Assembly (NCBI GenBank): GCA_902767145.1
Contig: CACXGG010000096.1
Coordinates: forward strand, 1-17,034
Direction: 5' to 3'
Length of the DNA stretch: 17,034 bases
Origin: Oscillospiraceae bacterium
GTDB taxonomy: Bacteria > Bacillota > Clostridia > Saccharofermentanales > Saccharofermentanaceae
Part shown: piece after piece, positions 1 through 6,516 of the stretch
How positions within the stretch are numbered: the first letter of the stretch is position 1
Layout of the letters: the number at the start of each line of letters is the position of its first letter
Position numbers and translations under genes: made by a program
Notes under the pieces: generated by a model
Seen by the model: only the letters and a program-made list of their open reading frames with translations
Databases searched by the model: none
Told to the model about the DNA's origin: nothing

Positions 1-53
1 AATACGATGCCCAGATACATATAGAGTTTAGATACAGTCTTTTCCTCTTTCAT
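1..53 (-). CDS. N-terminus of a probable membrane protein (partial)
   Basis: The reverse strand has an ATG at 53-51 with an AGAGG ribosome binding site about six bases upstream. The frame stays open to the window edge and encodes 17 residues beginning MKEEKTVSKLYMYLGIV. The short charged start followed by a hydrophobic run is what the first transmembrane helix of a transporter (for example a DMT/EamA or ECF-type carrier) looks like, but 17 residues cannot identify a family. Its long structured leader with a terminator makes a ligand-controlled transport or export gene a reasonable inference. Start confidence is good; function is unknown. Confidence 0.6.
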   Translation of the reverse strand, partial: MKEEKTVSKLYMYLGIV

Positions 54-74
54 AGATACCTCTTTTCTACAAAT

Positions 75-103
75 AAAAAACGGCTTCACAAAACGCAAAG
101 CCG
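75..103 (-). terminator. Intrinsic terminator in the leader of the 1-53 gene (attenuator)
   Basis: Read on the minus strand, CGGCTT at 86-81 pairs with AAGCCG at 103-98 around an 11-base loop, followed directly by a run of six T. It lies between a promoter and the start codon of the same gene, so it would stop transcription before the gene unless an alternative fold forms. That is the usual layout of an attenuator. Confidence 0.75.
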
Positions 104-190
104 CAGTTTGAAACACGATCAAATAGCAGTCCTGGTTTTGTTTTACGACAGGATGGCACTAACGAACTGTCGGCGTAACACGCACGCCTA
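104..190 (-). promoter_or_regulatory. Structured 5' leader, candidate riboswitch-like element
   Basis: Upstream of the attenuator terminator the minus strand carries two abutting hairpins: GGCGT/ACGCC (188-184 with 176-172) and CGACAG/CTGTCG (172-167 with 151-146). A CCAGGACTG stretch (RNA sense, about 134-126) follows and can pair with the ATCCTG part of the second hairpin, giving a possible switch between folds. I considered the guanidine-IV (mepA) class because of the two adjacent hairpins, the terminator and a transporter-like gene, but could not match a remembered consensus with confidence. One problem: the best promoter predicts a start near 183, which would remove part of the first hairpin. 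A shorter GCGT-GTT-ACGC hairpin would then remain. Confidence 0.4.
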
Positions 191-217
191 ATATATCATG
201 TATTTATTTATTGTCAA
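190..217 (-). promoter_or_regulatory. Sigma-A type promoter for the attenuated leader
   Basis: On the minus strand a perfect -35 TTGACA (217-212) is followed by 16 bases and a -10 TATATT (195-190). The expected start is near 183. This is the best match to the consensus -35 in the window. Confidence 0.7.
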
Positions 218-227
218 GGCGGGGGAC

Positions 228-243
228 GGTGACATGTGTCACC
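228..243. repeat. Inverted repeat GGTGAC-ATGT-GTCACC
   Basis: Six-base arms with a four-base centre, preceded by GGGGGAC. It sits between the minus-strand promoter and the LytTR-type repeats and overlaps neither -10. It could be an operator for either divergent unit or a copy of a small dispersed repeat; the window alone does not decide. Confidence 0.45.
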
Positions 244-272
244 TTATACGTCCGGATGTACCTCTTATACGT
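243..272. promoter_or_regulatory. Paired 9-bp direct repeat, probable LytTR operator
   Basis: CTTATACGT occurs at 243-251 and again, identically, at 264-272, separated by exactly 12 bases. LytTR regulators such as AgrA bind pairs of 9-bp direct repeats spaced by 12-13 bp. The reverse complement, ACGTATAAG, matches the AgrA repeat ACAGTTAAG at six of nine positions. The proximal copy overlaps the -35 position of the promoter for the LytTR gene just downstream, so autoregulation is the natural inference. Confidence 0.6.
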
Positions 273-288
273 TTTCGTTTGAACCTGA

Positions 289-297
289 TGGTATAAT
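289..297 (+). promoter_or_regulatory. Extended -10 promoter of the LytTR operon
   Basis: TGGTATAAT is a perfect TGn-extended -10. The expected start is near 304 and the ribosome binding site is at 314-320. No good -35 is present; the LytTR-type repeat occupies that position, which suits activator-dependent control. Confidence 0.65.
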
Positions 298-327
298 CAT
301 GGATAGTTGACGCAAGGAGGCAGTGTT

Positions 328-780
328 GTGAGATTGTTTCTTAAAGAGATCCGTGATCTTAAAGAGACTGAAGTCGAGATCCGCTATAAGGAAAAGGACA
401 CTGAGGTGCAGAACCTCATTAGTGCCGTGAACTCAGTTTCAGACCGTCTGCCGGCGTTTACTGAAAGCGGAGAGAATGTACTTCTCATAGTATCGAAGAT
501 CCTGTACTTCGAAGCAGTGGACCGCTATGTTTTTGCTTACTCGGCTGATGATGTCTATAAGGTCAGGAAGACTCTTTATGACTTGGAGGGGGATTACGCT
601 TCAAGAAGCTTCGTCCGTATCTCCAAGGCCTCGATCGTCAACATAAACGCTGTCAGGAAGATATCACCCGAGGAAGGAAGAAGGCTCCGCCTTCTGCTGA
701 CAAATGGTGAAACGCTCATCGTATCAAGGGGATACGTAAGCGGGTTCCGGACAGCACTGGGAATGAAAGGAGATGCATGA
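328..780 (+). CDS. LytTR-family DNA-binding transcriptional regulator
   Basis: A stand-alone regulator of 150 residues. Residues about 50-146 form a LytTR DNA-binding domain: KILYFEAVDRYVFAY, the RSFVRISKASIVNINAVRKI core and the closing NGETLIVSRGYV strand are typical. There is no receiver domain, so it is not a classical two-component response regulator; the N-terminal ~50 residues are unassigned. I chose the GTG at 328 because AAGGAGG at 314-320 sits seven bases upstream; an in-frame TTG at 307 precedes that site. It overlaps the next gene by four bases. Stand-alone LytTR proteins are commonly paired with a DUF3021 membrane protein, as here, which is thought to control the regulator's activity. 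The repeats at 243-272 suggest it controls its own promoter. Confidence 0.9.
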   Translation: MRLFLKEIRDLKETEVEIRYKEKDTEVQNLISAVNSVSDRLPAFTESGENVLLIVSKILYFEAVDRYVFAYSADDVYKVRKTLYDLEGDYASRSFVRISKASIVNINAVRKISPEEGRRLRLLLTNGETLIVSRGYVSGFRTALGMKGDA

Positions 781-1244
781 TCATGGATAAAAAAAGAATA
801 TCTGTATCGGTCAGGAAAGCATTTCTTATCAGCACGTCTCTGTTTGGTTTTACGGTCGTTCTGACCGCCCTGGCTTACGCGATCATGGGAGAGCTCATAT
901 TCCCTTCCCTGCTGATAAGGGTGTTTATCATCTTCTCGGTCATCTTTATCCTTACTTCCCTGAAGATATATATATCCGGAACAAGATCTGCACTCAGGAT
1001 ACCTTATGTGGTGATAAACCTCATCTTCCTGCCTTTCTATATGGGAACTACCCTGACAGGTCTTTTCCTTTTCAATAACGAGCTCAATATCGCTCACTTT
1101 TTCCTGTATGTGGTATTATTCCTCGCCACGTTCACCATAGTGCAGCTGATATCCTATCTCATACAGAAAGCTAAGACGGACGAGATGAATGATGCATTAG
1201 AGATCTATAAAAAGGAGCATCGTTACAATGGAGACGAAGAATAA
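777..1244 (+). CDS. DUF3021 family four-helix membrane protein
   Basis: 155 residues with four predicted membrane helices (about 17-37, 43-63, 76-98 and 106-129) and a short charged C-terminal tail, matching the length and layout of the DUF3021 family. Genes of this family usually lie directly behind a LytTR regulator; the ATGA overlap with the preceding gene implies translational coupling. The likely role is to sense a membrane signal or hold the LytTR protein inactive, which is an inference from this pairing. AAAGGAG at 766-772 serves the ATG at 777 (four-base gap) or the ATG at 783 (ten-base gap); both starts are possible and differ by two residues. Confidence 0.82.
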   Translation: MIMDKKRISVSVRKAFLISTSLFGFTVVLTALAYAIMGELIFPSLLIRVFIIFSVIFILTSLKIYISGTRSALRIPYVVINLIFLPFYMGTTLTGLFLFNNELNIAHFFLYVVLFLATFTIVQLISYLIQKAKTDEMNDALEIYKKEHRYNGDEE

Positions 1245-2022
1245 AACATTAACCGTATCAAGGATCTTTCTGGCACTTGCAGTCTGGTTCCTCATCTACA
1301 AACTGTCAGCTTATCTGCTGACCCCCGTCTTATCAGAAAACCTTCCGGAAGTTGTGGTCATGATCATAACAGGCATGGTCATCCCCTATACCATATCACT
1401 GGGAGCTTTCTATCTGATCGTCAGGAACATGGAAACAGCTTCCCCCCTCTGTCCTGAGATAAAGGCAGGTCCCTTAAGGCTCGGAAAGCTCTTTCTCATC
1501 CAGTGCGGACTTACTATCCCGGTGATGATCCCGGTAAATATGATCTATAAGATGTCAGGAAGGGAAATGCCCGGTATGACGCCGGAGCAGATCCTGGCCC
1601 ACCCTGTTTTCTATGTGATACTTCTTCTTGTATTTGCACCGGTAATGGAGGAATTTCTGTTCAGAAAGCTTATCCTGGACCGCCTTACTGTTCTGGGGAC
1701 GACTCCCGCGATAATCGTTTCGGCAGCATTTTTCGGACTGCCCCACCTTTTCTCACAGGGACCTGCCCAGATGCTCTATACCTTTGTGCTGGGACTGATG
1801 CTGGCATATGTGGCCCTGACATCGAGAAAGCTCTGGCCTTGTATCCTTCTTCACTCGCTGAGCAATGTCTACGGAGCCTTCATCCCCACATTATGGCCTA
1901 AGGACGATCTGCCCTCTCTGGCACTCTATGCACTTATCTATATCATGATCATGCCCCTTACGGCAGTGATCCTGACAGTCCTTTCACGAAAAGAGATAAT
2001 GAAGGTATGTCACTGCACCTGA
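1228..2022 (+). CDS. CPBP family intramembrane metalloprotease
   Basis: 264 residues, strongly hydrophobic with about seven or eight membrane segments. The three CPBP (Abi/CAAX protease-like) motifs are all present: E141-E142-x3-R146, F169-x3-H173 and H209-x3-N213, so the active site looks intact. Family members cleave prenylated proteins or peptides inside the membrane and in Gram-positives often serve in bacteriocin maturation or self-immunity; the substrate here cannot be read from the sequence. The start at 1228 lies inside the end of the DUF3021 gene (17-base overlap) with AAAGGAG about ten bases upstream, so it is the third gene of the LytTR operon and probably its effector. Its last 13 bases overlap the convergent Nudix gene. 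Confidence 0.9.
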   Translation: METKNKTLTVSRIFLALAVWFLIYKLSAYLLTPVLSENLPEVVVMIITGMVIPYTISLGAFYLIVRNMETASPLCPEIKAGPLRLGKLFLIQCGLTIPVMIPVNMIYKMSGREMPGMTPEQILAHPVFYVILLLVFAPVMEEFLFRKLILDRLTVLGTTPAIIVSAAFFGLPHLFSQGPAQMLYTFVLGLMLAYVALTSRKLWPCILLHSLSNVYGAFIPTLWPKDDLPSLALYALIYIMIMPLTAVILTVLSRKEIMKVCHCT

Positions 2023-2606
2023 CCGTCGTTTCTGAGAGCCAGAAACCAGGCCATGATATGGACTGCCTGCTGGAAATCATTCTCTTTGATCATCTTCTCG
2101 ATCTCATCAGCGGAATAGAGCCCCACATTAAGAAATTCTGTGGTATCCAGATCCTGTCCTGACACTTTAACACTGTTACAAGCCCTGTAAATATGGGCAT
2201 AGTTGTCTGCTATGGTGGCATTAGAAGGAACGGTGATCAGATGCTTCCATTCTGTGGATTCGTAGCCTGTTTCCTCCAGAAGCTCTCTTTTTGCCGCCTC
2301 TAAAGCATCCTCTGCAGCCTCTACTTTTCCATATTCCTTTCCGTCGGTACGCTCGATGCCCCCGGCGGGGAATTCGTTGGTAACTTCCTTGATCCCCTGC
2401 CTGAACTGTCTGACAAGGATATATCTTCCCTCAGTGTCAGAAGCCACTACAACAACATAATCTCTTCTGCTATATGAATAATAGGGTTCGAATACAGATC
2501 CGTCCGGAAATCTGTAGGCAGACTGTCTGAAATCGATCCACTCATTCTGGATCAGATGCTCTGTCTTTATCTCTTCCCATATAAGGTCTTTATTATCTTT
2601 TTCCAT
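2010..2606 (-). CDS. Nudix hydrolase, ADP-ribose pyrophosphatase-like
   Basis: 198 residues. A complete Nudix box G-x5-E-x7-REU-x-EE-x-GU spans residues 93-115, ending in RELLEETGY. The upstream stretch VRQFRQGIKEVTNEFPAGGIE is typical of ADP-ribose/ADP-sugar pyrophosphatases, which hydrolyse ADP-ribose to AMP and ribose 5-phosphate in the cytoplasm. About ten extra residues lie between PAGGIE and the box, which is slightly unusual. The start at 2606 has AAGGAG 11 bases upstream. The gene is divergent from the 2764 gene and ends inside the CPBP gene, so it is transcribed alone. Function within the family (ADP-ribose versus other nucleoside diphosphate sugars) is an inference. Confidence 0.88.
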   Translation of the reverse strand: MEKDNKDLIWEEIKTEHLIQNEWIDFRQSAYRFPDGSVFEPYYSYSRRDYVVVVASDTEGRYILVRQFRQGIKEVTNEFPAGGIERTDGKEYGKVEAAEDALEAAKRELLEETGYESTEWKHLITVPSNATIADNYAHIYRACNSVKVSGQDLDTTEFLNVGLYSADEIEKMIKENDFQQAVHIMAWFLALRNDGQVQ

Positions 2607-2632
2607 ATAAGATCACTCTCCTTGACCCTGAA

Positions 2633-2662
2633 ATTATACCATTTGGAGCCATCTTAACCCAA
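2633..2662 (-). promoter_or_regulatory. Promoter of the Nudix gene
   Basis: On the minus strand TGGTATAAT, an extended -10 with TATAAT at 2638-2633, lies 18 bases after a fair -35 TTGGGT (2662-2657). The -35 overlaps the first phased TTAA repeat, so a protein bound to the repeat array could also affect this promoter. Confidence 0.65.
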
Positions 2663-2714
2663 TCTTAATAAATTCAGACGATTATCTTAAACATCGGTTA
2701 GAACCATATTAATA
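2654..2714. promoter_or_regulatory. 11-bp phased TTAA repeats, Pho-box-like operator
   Basis: Hexamers with an exact 11-base period: TTAACC (2654), TTAATA (2665), AGACGA (2676, degenerate), TTAAAC (2687), TTAGAA (2698) and TTAATA (2709). Five of six registers carry TTA. PhoB/PhoP and other OmpR-family response regulators bind hexamer-plus-five-base repeats with this period; Bacillus PhoP prefers TTAACA-like units. The last unit ends nine bases before the -10 of the 2764 gene, where a Pho box normally sits in place of a -35. The regulator itself is not in the window. Confidence 0.55.
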
Positions 2715-2720
2715 CAGTCC

Positions 2721-2729
2721 TGATAAGAT
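2721..2729 (+). promoter_or_regulatory. Extended -10 promoter of the 2764 gene
   Basis: TGATAAGAT has the TGn extension and four of six bases of the -10 consensus. No -35 is recognisable; the phased repeat array occupies that zone, so the promoter is probably activator dependent. Confidence 0.5.
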
Positions 2730-2763
2730 GGGACCATAAGATCGAACAAAGGAGATCAGGACA

Positions 2764-3333
2764 ATGAAAAACACAATGAACAAGGCAATGTACAAGAACG
2801 TAAACGGATATAAGATGACAAACCTTCAGAGAGCAGCAGTCCTTGAGCCTGACTTCTCCGAAAGGATGGACATCACAGGAGATAATGAAGCTGTAACGGC
2901 AAGATGTGATGAGATCATCAGCAAAGGCGGATGCGTATACGCTTACAGAAACACAAACACAAAGAAGATCGAAGCACTCTTCATGGTCGAGAACAACAAC
3001 TGCAGCGAATTCCACATAAAGGAAAGCCTGAAGGACGAAGACTTCGAGACCATGTGCGAAAATATCTGCTACCTGATGGCCAAGGAAACAACAGAAGATG
3101 ATACAAGGCCCATCTTCCTGGGCAGAGAGATCCCTGAGCTCATAAAGGATGTCAACCTCTTCGGCATCATCGGAGGACTCGTAGCAGGCATCTTCCTCGG
3201 GATCATGCTGGCAGTATCCTCAGGCAGCTTCTTCGGCCTTGCCATCGGACTTATGTTTACGGTAAATATCGGACTCTGCTTCGGCACATGCTATACATGG
3301 AACACCACCGAAGCACTCAGCATCCTGGTCTGA
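2764..3333 (+). CDS. Two-helix membrane protein of unknown function
   Basis: 189 residues; I do not recognise the family. Residues 1-130 are soluble and mixed charged, with a segment (about 50-85) that could form an alpha/beta fold. Residues 133-152 and 155-175 are two glycine-rich membrane helices (GIIGGLVAGIFLGIMLAV, then a second segment), followed by a short tail. There is no signal peptide, so the soluble part is probably cytoplasmic. AAAGGAG at 2748-2754 is nine bases before the ATG. Asparagine codons are mostly AAC rather than AAT, suggesting good expression. It is a single-gene unit with its own activator-type promoter, and it ends base-to-base against the convergent flavodoxin. A role in phosphate or envelope stress would follow only if the upstream repeats are a true Pho box. 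Confidence 0.75.
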   Translation: MKNTMNKAMYKNVNGYKMTNLQRAAVLEPDFSERMDITGDNEAVTARCDEIISKGGCVYAYRNTNTKKIEALFMVENNNCSEFHIKESLKDEDFETMCENICYLMAKETTEDDTRPIFLGREIPELIKDVNLFGIIGGLVAGIFLGIMLAVSSGSFFGLAIGLMFTVNIGLCFGTCYTWNTTEALSILV

Positions 3334-3340
3334 TCAGACC
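3327..3340. repeat. Perfect 14-bp palindrome across a convergent gene junction
   Basis: GGTCTGATCAGACC is centred exactly on the 3333/3334 boundary. The TGA stops of both convergent genes lie back to back inside it. With no loop and no T-tract it is a poor intrinsic terminator, and no other terminator is visible between the two genes. Confidence 0.6.
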
Positions 3341-3813
3341 CACTCTTCAGCCCAGTCTTTAAGTTCGGAAGAAGACACCCTCCTGTCAAATCTCTTTCCC
3401 GGAACGACCCGGGCACCGGGTGCCACCTCCTGGATAGACTTCCAGGAATCACCGATGCCGCTCATGCCGGATGTTGCAAAAGGTACTACCACCTTTCCCT
3501 TAAGATCGCATGACTCGATGAATGTATCGATTATTGATGGCTCCCTATACCACCAAACTGGAAATCCCACAAATATCACACCATACTCTGTAACATCCGG
3601 GGCAGCTGCCGCCATTTCTGGCCGGCAGCTTCTGTCGTTCATCTCAACAGAGCTCCTGCTGGAACTGTCCCTCCAGTTAAGATCCGCAAAAGTATAAGGG
3701 ACCTTAGGTTCGATCTCGAAAAGATCAGCTCCGATGGCTTCAGCCAGAAGGGAAGCAACACCTTTGGTCACCTTTCTGTCACTTGCACTGAAATATGCTA
3801 CTAAAGCTTTCAT
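3334..3813 (-). CDS. Flavodoxin family protein
   Basis: 159 residues, the usual length of a short-chain flavodoxin or flavodoxin-like NAD(P)H oxidoreductase. The N-terminus MKALVAYFSASDRKV is the FMN phosphate-binding loop in the form seen in Flavodoxin_4-type proteins. VGFPVWWYREPSI (about 82-94) and the ATSGMSGIGDS loop (about 113-123) would enclose the isoalloxazine ring. It is a cytoplasmic electron carrier or quinone/nitro-reductase-like enzyme; the partner is unknown. AGGAGGG lies six bases before the ATG. No other gene overlaps it on this strand; the glycosyltransferase ends 95 bases upstream. Confidence 0.9.
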   Translation of the reverse strand: MKALVAYFSASDRKVTKGVASLLAEAIGADLFEIEPKVPYTFADLNWRDSSSRSSVEMNDRSCRPEMAAAAPDVTEYGVIFVGFPVWWYREPSIIDTFIESCDLKGKVVVPFATSGMSGIGDSWKSIQEVAPGARVVPGKRFDRRVSSSELKDWAEEWV

Positions 3814-3844
3814 ACCGATCCCTCCTGTTATCTTTTATGCTTTT

Positions 3845-3850
3845 ATTATA
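3845..3850 (-). promoter_or_regulatory. Possible -10 of the flavodoxin gene
   Basis: A perfect TATAAT on the minus strand about 32 bases before the start codon. A TTGACC lies only 12 bases further upstream, too close to act as its -35, so the promoter is only tentatively assigned. Confidence 0.35.
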
Positions 3851-3908
3851 TGACTATGAACCGGTCAAGAGGATGAATATCCTGTTAAATCTCATTCCGC
3901 TCCCTGGA

Positions 3909-5837
3909 TCAGCCGATATACCAGTAGCACCAGAGGAAGAAGACCACGATACCATACATAAAGAATACGCGCATGGTAACTGCACCCTCTGCCACTTTTT
4001 CAGGCAACTGGTTCTCCTTTGTCTTCTTATCCCTCAGAAGGATAAATGAAAGGGCGATGATCACTGCCGCCATTATGGTGTGGATACCATCCGTAAGAAG
4101 GGGGGATATATTTTCGAAGACCCTTTCCACTGTTACGCCCCCAAACTGGTGCCAGGTAACAAAGGGAAGGACTCCGTAATTGACCATATAAGTAGTACCT
4201 ACAAATGTAAGGGAAAGAAGGATCACAAAGACTTCCGTCAAAAAGCCCAGGATCACCGGACCCCTGTCTTTTATATCCAGAGCCACCAGGAAAGAGATGG
4301 ATACTACCAGGGGGATGAGCCACTGGGTATGGAAAGCCGTGAACAGGGTAAGGTCGGCGAAAACAAGGAACACCAGAGTCATGGCACCCTTAAGAAGTGA
4401 CAGGGACGAGAACTCCGCACCCTTCTTCAGGTAAGCGTAGATACAGATAAGGACATAAAGAAGGATGAACACGGAAATATGTGCTCCTATCTTTGTCTCA
4501 AAAAGCTTGTCCGTAAAAGAATATCTGGCATCCATAATGGACATGATGGAATCATATCCGTAGCCATGCTTAAAGAACAGCAGGGATATAAGAGGACATA
4601 CCATTACAAGGATGAAATGATTGATGATATATCTTATGTCTTTCCTTACAAGAAGGATAAGAGGGATAAATGCAAGAAGGGGAAGCATCTTCATGGCTAT
4701 GGAAACAGACATCAGTAACGTGAAGACCTTCATCTGTCCCTTGAAATAGAAGTAAAGAGCTATAAGGAATACTGCGATATAAAGGATGTCGATCTGTCCG
4801 TAGAAGAAGGTGATGTAGATAAGAAGAGGCGAGAACATAAACATCTTCTTTGCCGCCTCCGACTGCTTATCAGACATGCCGCAGACCTTTCCGATCTTTA
4901 CTATGTAACGGGCGGACAGAAGGATAAGAAGGAACAGGGCTACTGACATCAATACCAGCATAATAAACCAGCCGCTGTTTCCTATATTGTTGAAGTCTAT
5001 AAAGAAGGAGCAGGGCAACAGAAGAAGGGCCACAGGAGCCATCAGGAAAAAATCGTAATTAAATCCGAATCCTTCCAGTGAACTGTTGTCTGCCAGCGCA
5101 TTCATATATGAATAATCGTAGTAGCTGAAGAACTGTCCGTGCTTTATGGAGCTGTCGATCATCAGGGCCCCTTTCATGATCATAAGAAGATCGAACCACT
5201 GGCTGAAACAGAGAGTTGATACTATTATGATGCATCCCAGGGCTATCTTCTCATAAAGACTTTTTCTTCCGTCGTTGGTGATACAGGAATAAAGAAGAAG
5301 TAGAAATGCCATGGATGAGAAAAGATAGATAAGGCCGAAGAAGGACTTCATCCGGGCTCCCTCGTTATGTCCCTTTATGACCATACAGGGAGTCATATCG
5401 GCAGACTTTACTACCAGGCCGGTATCAGGTCCCTTTACATCATTGATAGTGACTGTAAGCCGACACTTTTCGCCTTTGGATACATGGATACAGTTCCTGC
5501 TGATATTGGAGTCAAAGTTGGAGGTGATGTTCTTTCCGGCAATGATATTACCGTTGCTGTCAGTTACTTCCAGCGTTCCGTCAATACCGGTAACAGTATC
5601 ATATGAACTCCAGATTATCTCCACGTCACTTAAGTAGTCATAGGGCATGTCAAACTCCCTGGTAAATACCTGTCCCCCGGTGACGGTGACTTCTTCCTTG
5701 GGAGTCTCATCCTTATCATATGTCCTGACTGACCAGATAGGCAGCCTGGGGAATAAAAAGACTAACATCAGATATACGGCCGCCAGGAAGATGGCCGCAG
5801 AAGTTAATAATATGATGTTCTTCTTTTGAGCAGTCAT
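3909..5837 (-). CDS. GT-C type membrane glycosyltransferase, Gpi18/mannosyltransferase-like
   Basis: 642 residues. A first helix (about 8-30) is followed by an extracytoplasmic beta-rich domain (about 40-150, with runs such as YDTVTGIDGTLEV). Some ten membrane helices then run from about 165 to the C-terminus. The conserved-looking FYGQID motif (345-350) and the next segment, ending in IAMKMLPLLAF, resemble the Gpi18-like mannosyltransferases of the GT-C superfamily, which move a sugar from a polyprenyl-phosphate donor to an acceptor outside the membrane. Donor and acceptor are unknown. The N-terminal beta domain is unusual and might bind the glycan. No ribosome binding site stands before the ATG, but TATAAT ends exactly six bases upstream; the gene starts eight bases after the HAD stop. 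It may be co-transcribed with HAD, leaderless, or both. Confidence 0.8.
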   Translation of the reverse strand: MTAQKKNIILLTSAAIFLAAVYLMLVFLFPRLPIWSVRTYDKDETPKEEVTVTGGQVFTREFDMPYDYLSDVEIIWSSYDTVTGIDGTLEVTDSNGNIIAGKNITSNFDSNISRNCIHVSKGEKCRLTVTINDVKGPDTGLVVKSADMTPCMVIKGHNEGARMKSFFGLIYLFSSMAFLLLLYSCITNDGRKSLYEKIALGCIIIVSTLCFSQWFDLLMIMKGALMIDSSIKHGQFFSYYDYSYMNALADNSSLEGFGFNYDFFLMAPVALLLLPCSFFIDFNNIGNSGWFIMLVLMSVALFLLILLSARYIVKIGKVCGMSDKQSEAAKKMFMFSPLLIYITFFYGQIDILYIAVFLIALYFYFKGQMKVFTLLMSVSIAMKMLPLLAFIPLILLVRKDIRYIINHFILVMVCPLISLLFFKHGYGYDSIMSIMDARYSFTDKLFETKIGAHISVFILLYVLICIYAYLKKGAEFSSLSLLKGAMTLVFLVFADLTLFTAFHTQWLIPLVVSISFLVALDIKDRGPVILGFLTEVFVILLSLTFVGTTYMVNYGVLPFVTWHQFGGVTVERVFENISPLLTDGIHTIMAAVIIALSFILLRDKKTKENQLPEKVAEGAVTMRVFFMYGIVVFFLWCYWYIG

Positions 5838-5843
5838 ATGGTG

Positions 5844-5849
5844 ATTATA
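5844..5849 (-). promoter_or_regulatory. TATAAT six bases before the glycosyltransferase ATG
   Basis: On the minus strand TATAAT is followed by CACCAT and then the ATG at 5837. A start at the normal distance would place +1 on the A of ATG. The hexamer contains the TAA stop of the HAD gene. No clear -35 or TG extension is seen. Confidence 0.4.
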
Positions 5850-6510
5850 CTACCCTTTCATCAGAGAATAATCCTTTTATATCCATAAGGCAGTCAAGTC
5901 TTGCATAGAGCATCTTTGAAAGCTCCTCATCAGGTTCTGTCAGATCCGGGATCATAACAGCCTTAAGTCCCGCCCTGTATGCGCTCATTATGCCGTTGGG
6001 GGAATCCTCCACCGCCACTGTCTCCTCAGGCCTCGTCCCGATCTTTCTGCATGCTTCCGCGTATATGTCCGGAGCCGGCTTCCCGAACTTGACCATATCG
6101 GCGCAGGCTATCTTATCGAAGCAGTCCGAAAGACCGATCCTCTCAAGATAGCTTACTGTTCTTTCCATATCGTTTGATGTGGCTATGGCTGTGATGATCC
6201 CTTTACTTCTGAGCCACTTCAATATCTCAACGGCTCCGGGCTTAAGTGGGATCCCGTCCTTGAGTGCCTCAGCCACCAGTCTTTTCCTGTATTCCCTGAC
6301 CGTGGGATAATCAAAATCATCACCATACCACTCCCTGAACTTCTCAGGCGCATACGGCCTTCCCAGGGAACGGAGCTCCAGGGCTATATCATCGGGACAT
6401 TCCCAGCCGAAATGACGGAGGGCTTCAGGCCACGCCTTAAGATAGACTTTCTCGGTATCGGTCAAAGTCCCGTCAAGATCAAATACTACTGCTTTGATAA
6501 TCTCTTTCAT
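5845..6510 (-). CDS. HAD family hydrolase, beta-phosphoglucomutase-like
   Basis: 221 residues. All HAD motifs are present: motif I D11-L-D13-G-T (FDLDGTLTDTE), motif II T111/S112 in ATSND, motif III K144 in KFGKPAPD, and motif IV E168-D169 in VEDSPNG. The helical cap between residues about 17 and 88 makes it a class I member near the phosphoglycolate phosphatase / beta-phosphoglucomutase group, which act on small sugar or acid phosphates. The substrate is not readable. It lies just upstream of the glycosyltransferase and could supply or recycle a sugar phosphate for it (inference). There is no ribosome binding site at a normal distance; TGGTATCAT ends six bases before the ATG, suggesting a leaderless mRNA. 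Confidence 0.88.
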   Translation of the reverse strand: MKEIIKAVVFDLDGTLTDTEKVYLKAWPEALRHFGWECPDDIALELRSLGRPYAPEKFREWYGDDFDYPTVREYRKRLVAEALKDGIPLKPGAVEILKWLRSKGIITAIATSNDMERTVSYLERIGLSDCFDKIACADMVKFGKPAPDIYAEACRKIGTRPEETVAVEDSPNGIMSAYRAGLKAVMIPDLTEPDEELSKMLYARLDCLMDIKGLFSDERVV

Positions 6511-6516
6511 TCCTAT

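Noticed and set aside
104..190. Firm assignment of the leader to guanidine-IV, preQ1, fluoride or T-box classes
   Set aside because: No consensus core of these classes could be matched with confidence, and the predicted transcription start clips the first hairpin.
307..327. Upstream TTG start for the LytTR gene
   Set aside because: The AAGGAGG ribosome binding site lies inside this stretch and points to the GTG at 328.
594..1097. A 167-codon open frame on the minus strand
   Set aside because: Antisense to the LytTR and DUF3021 genes, low-complexity polar translation, no ribosome binding site.
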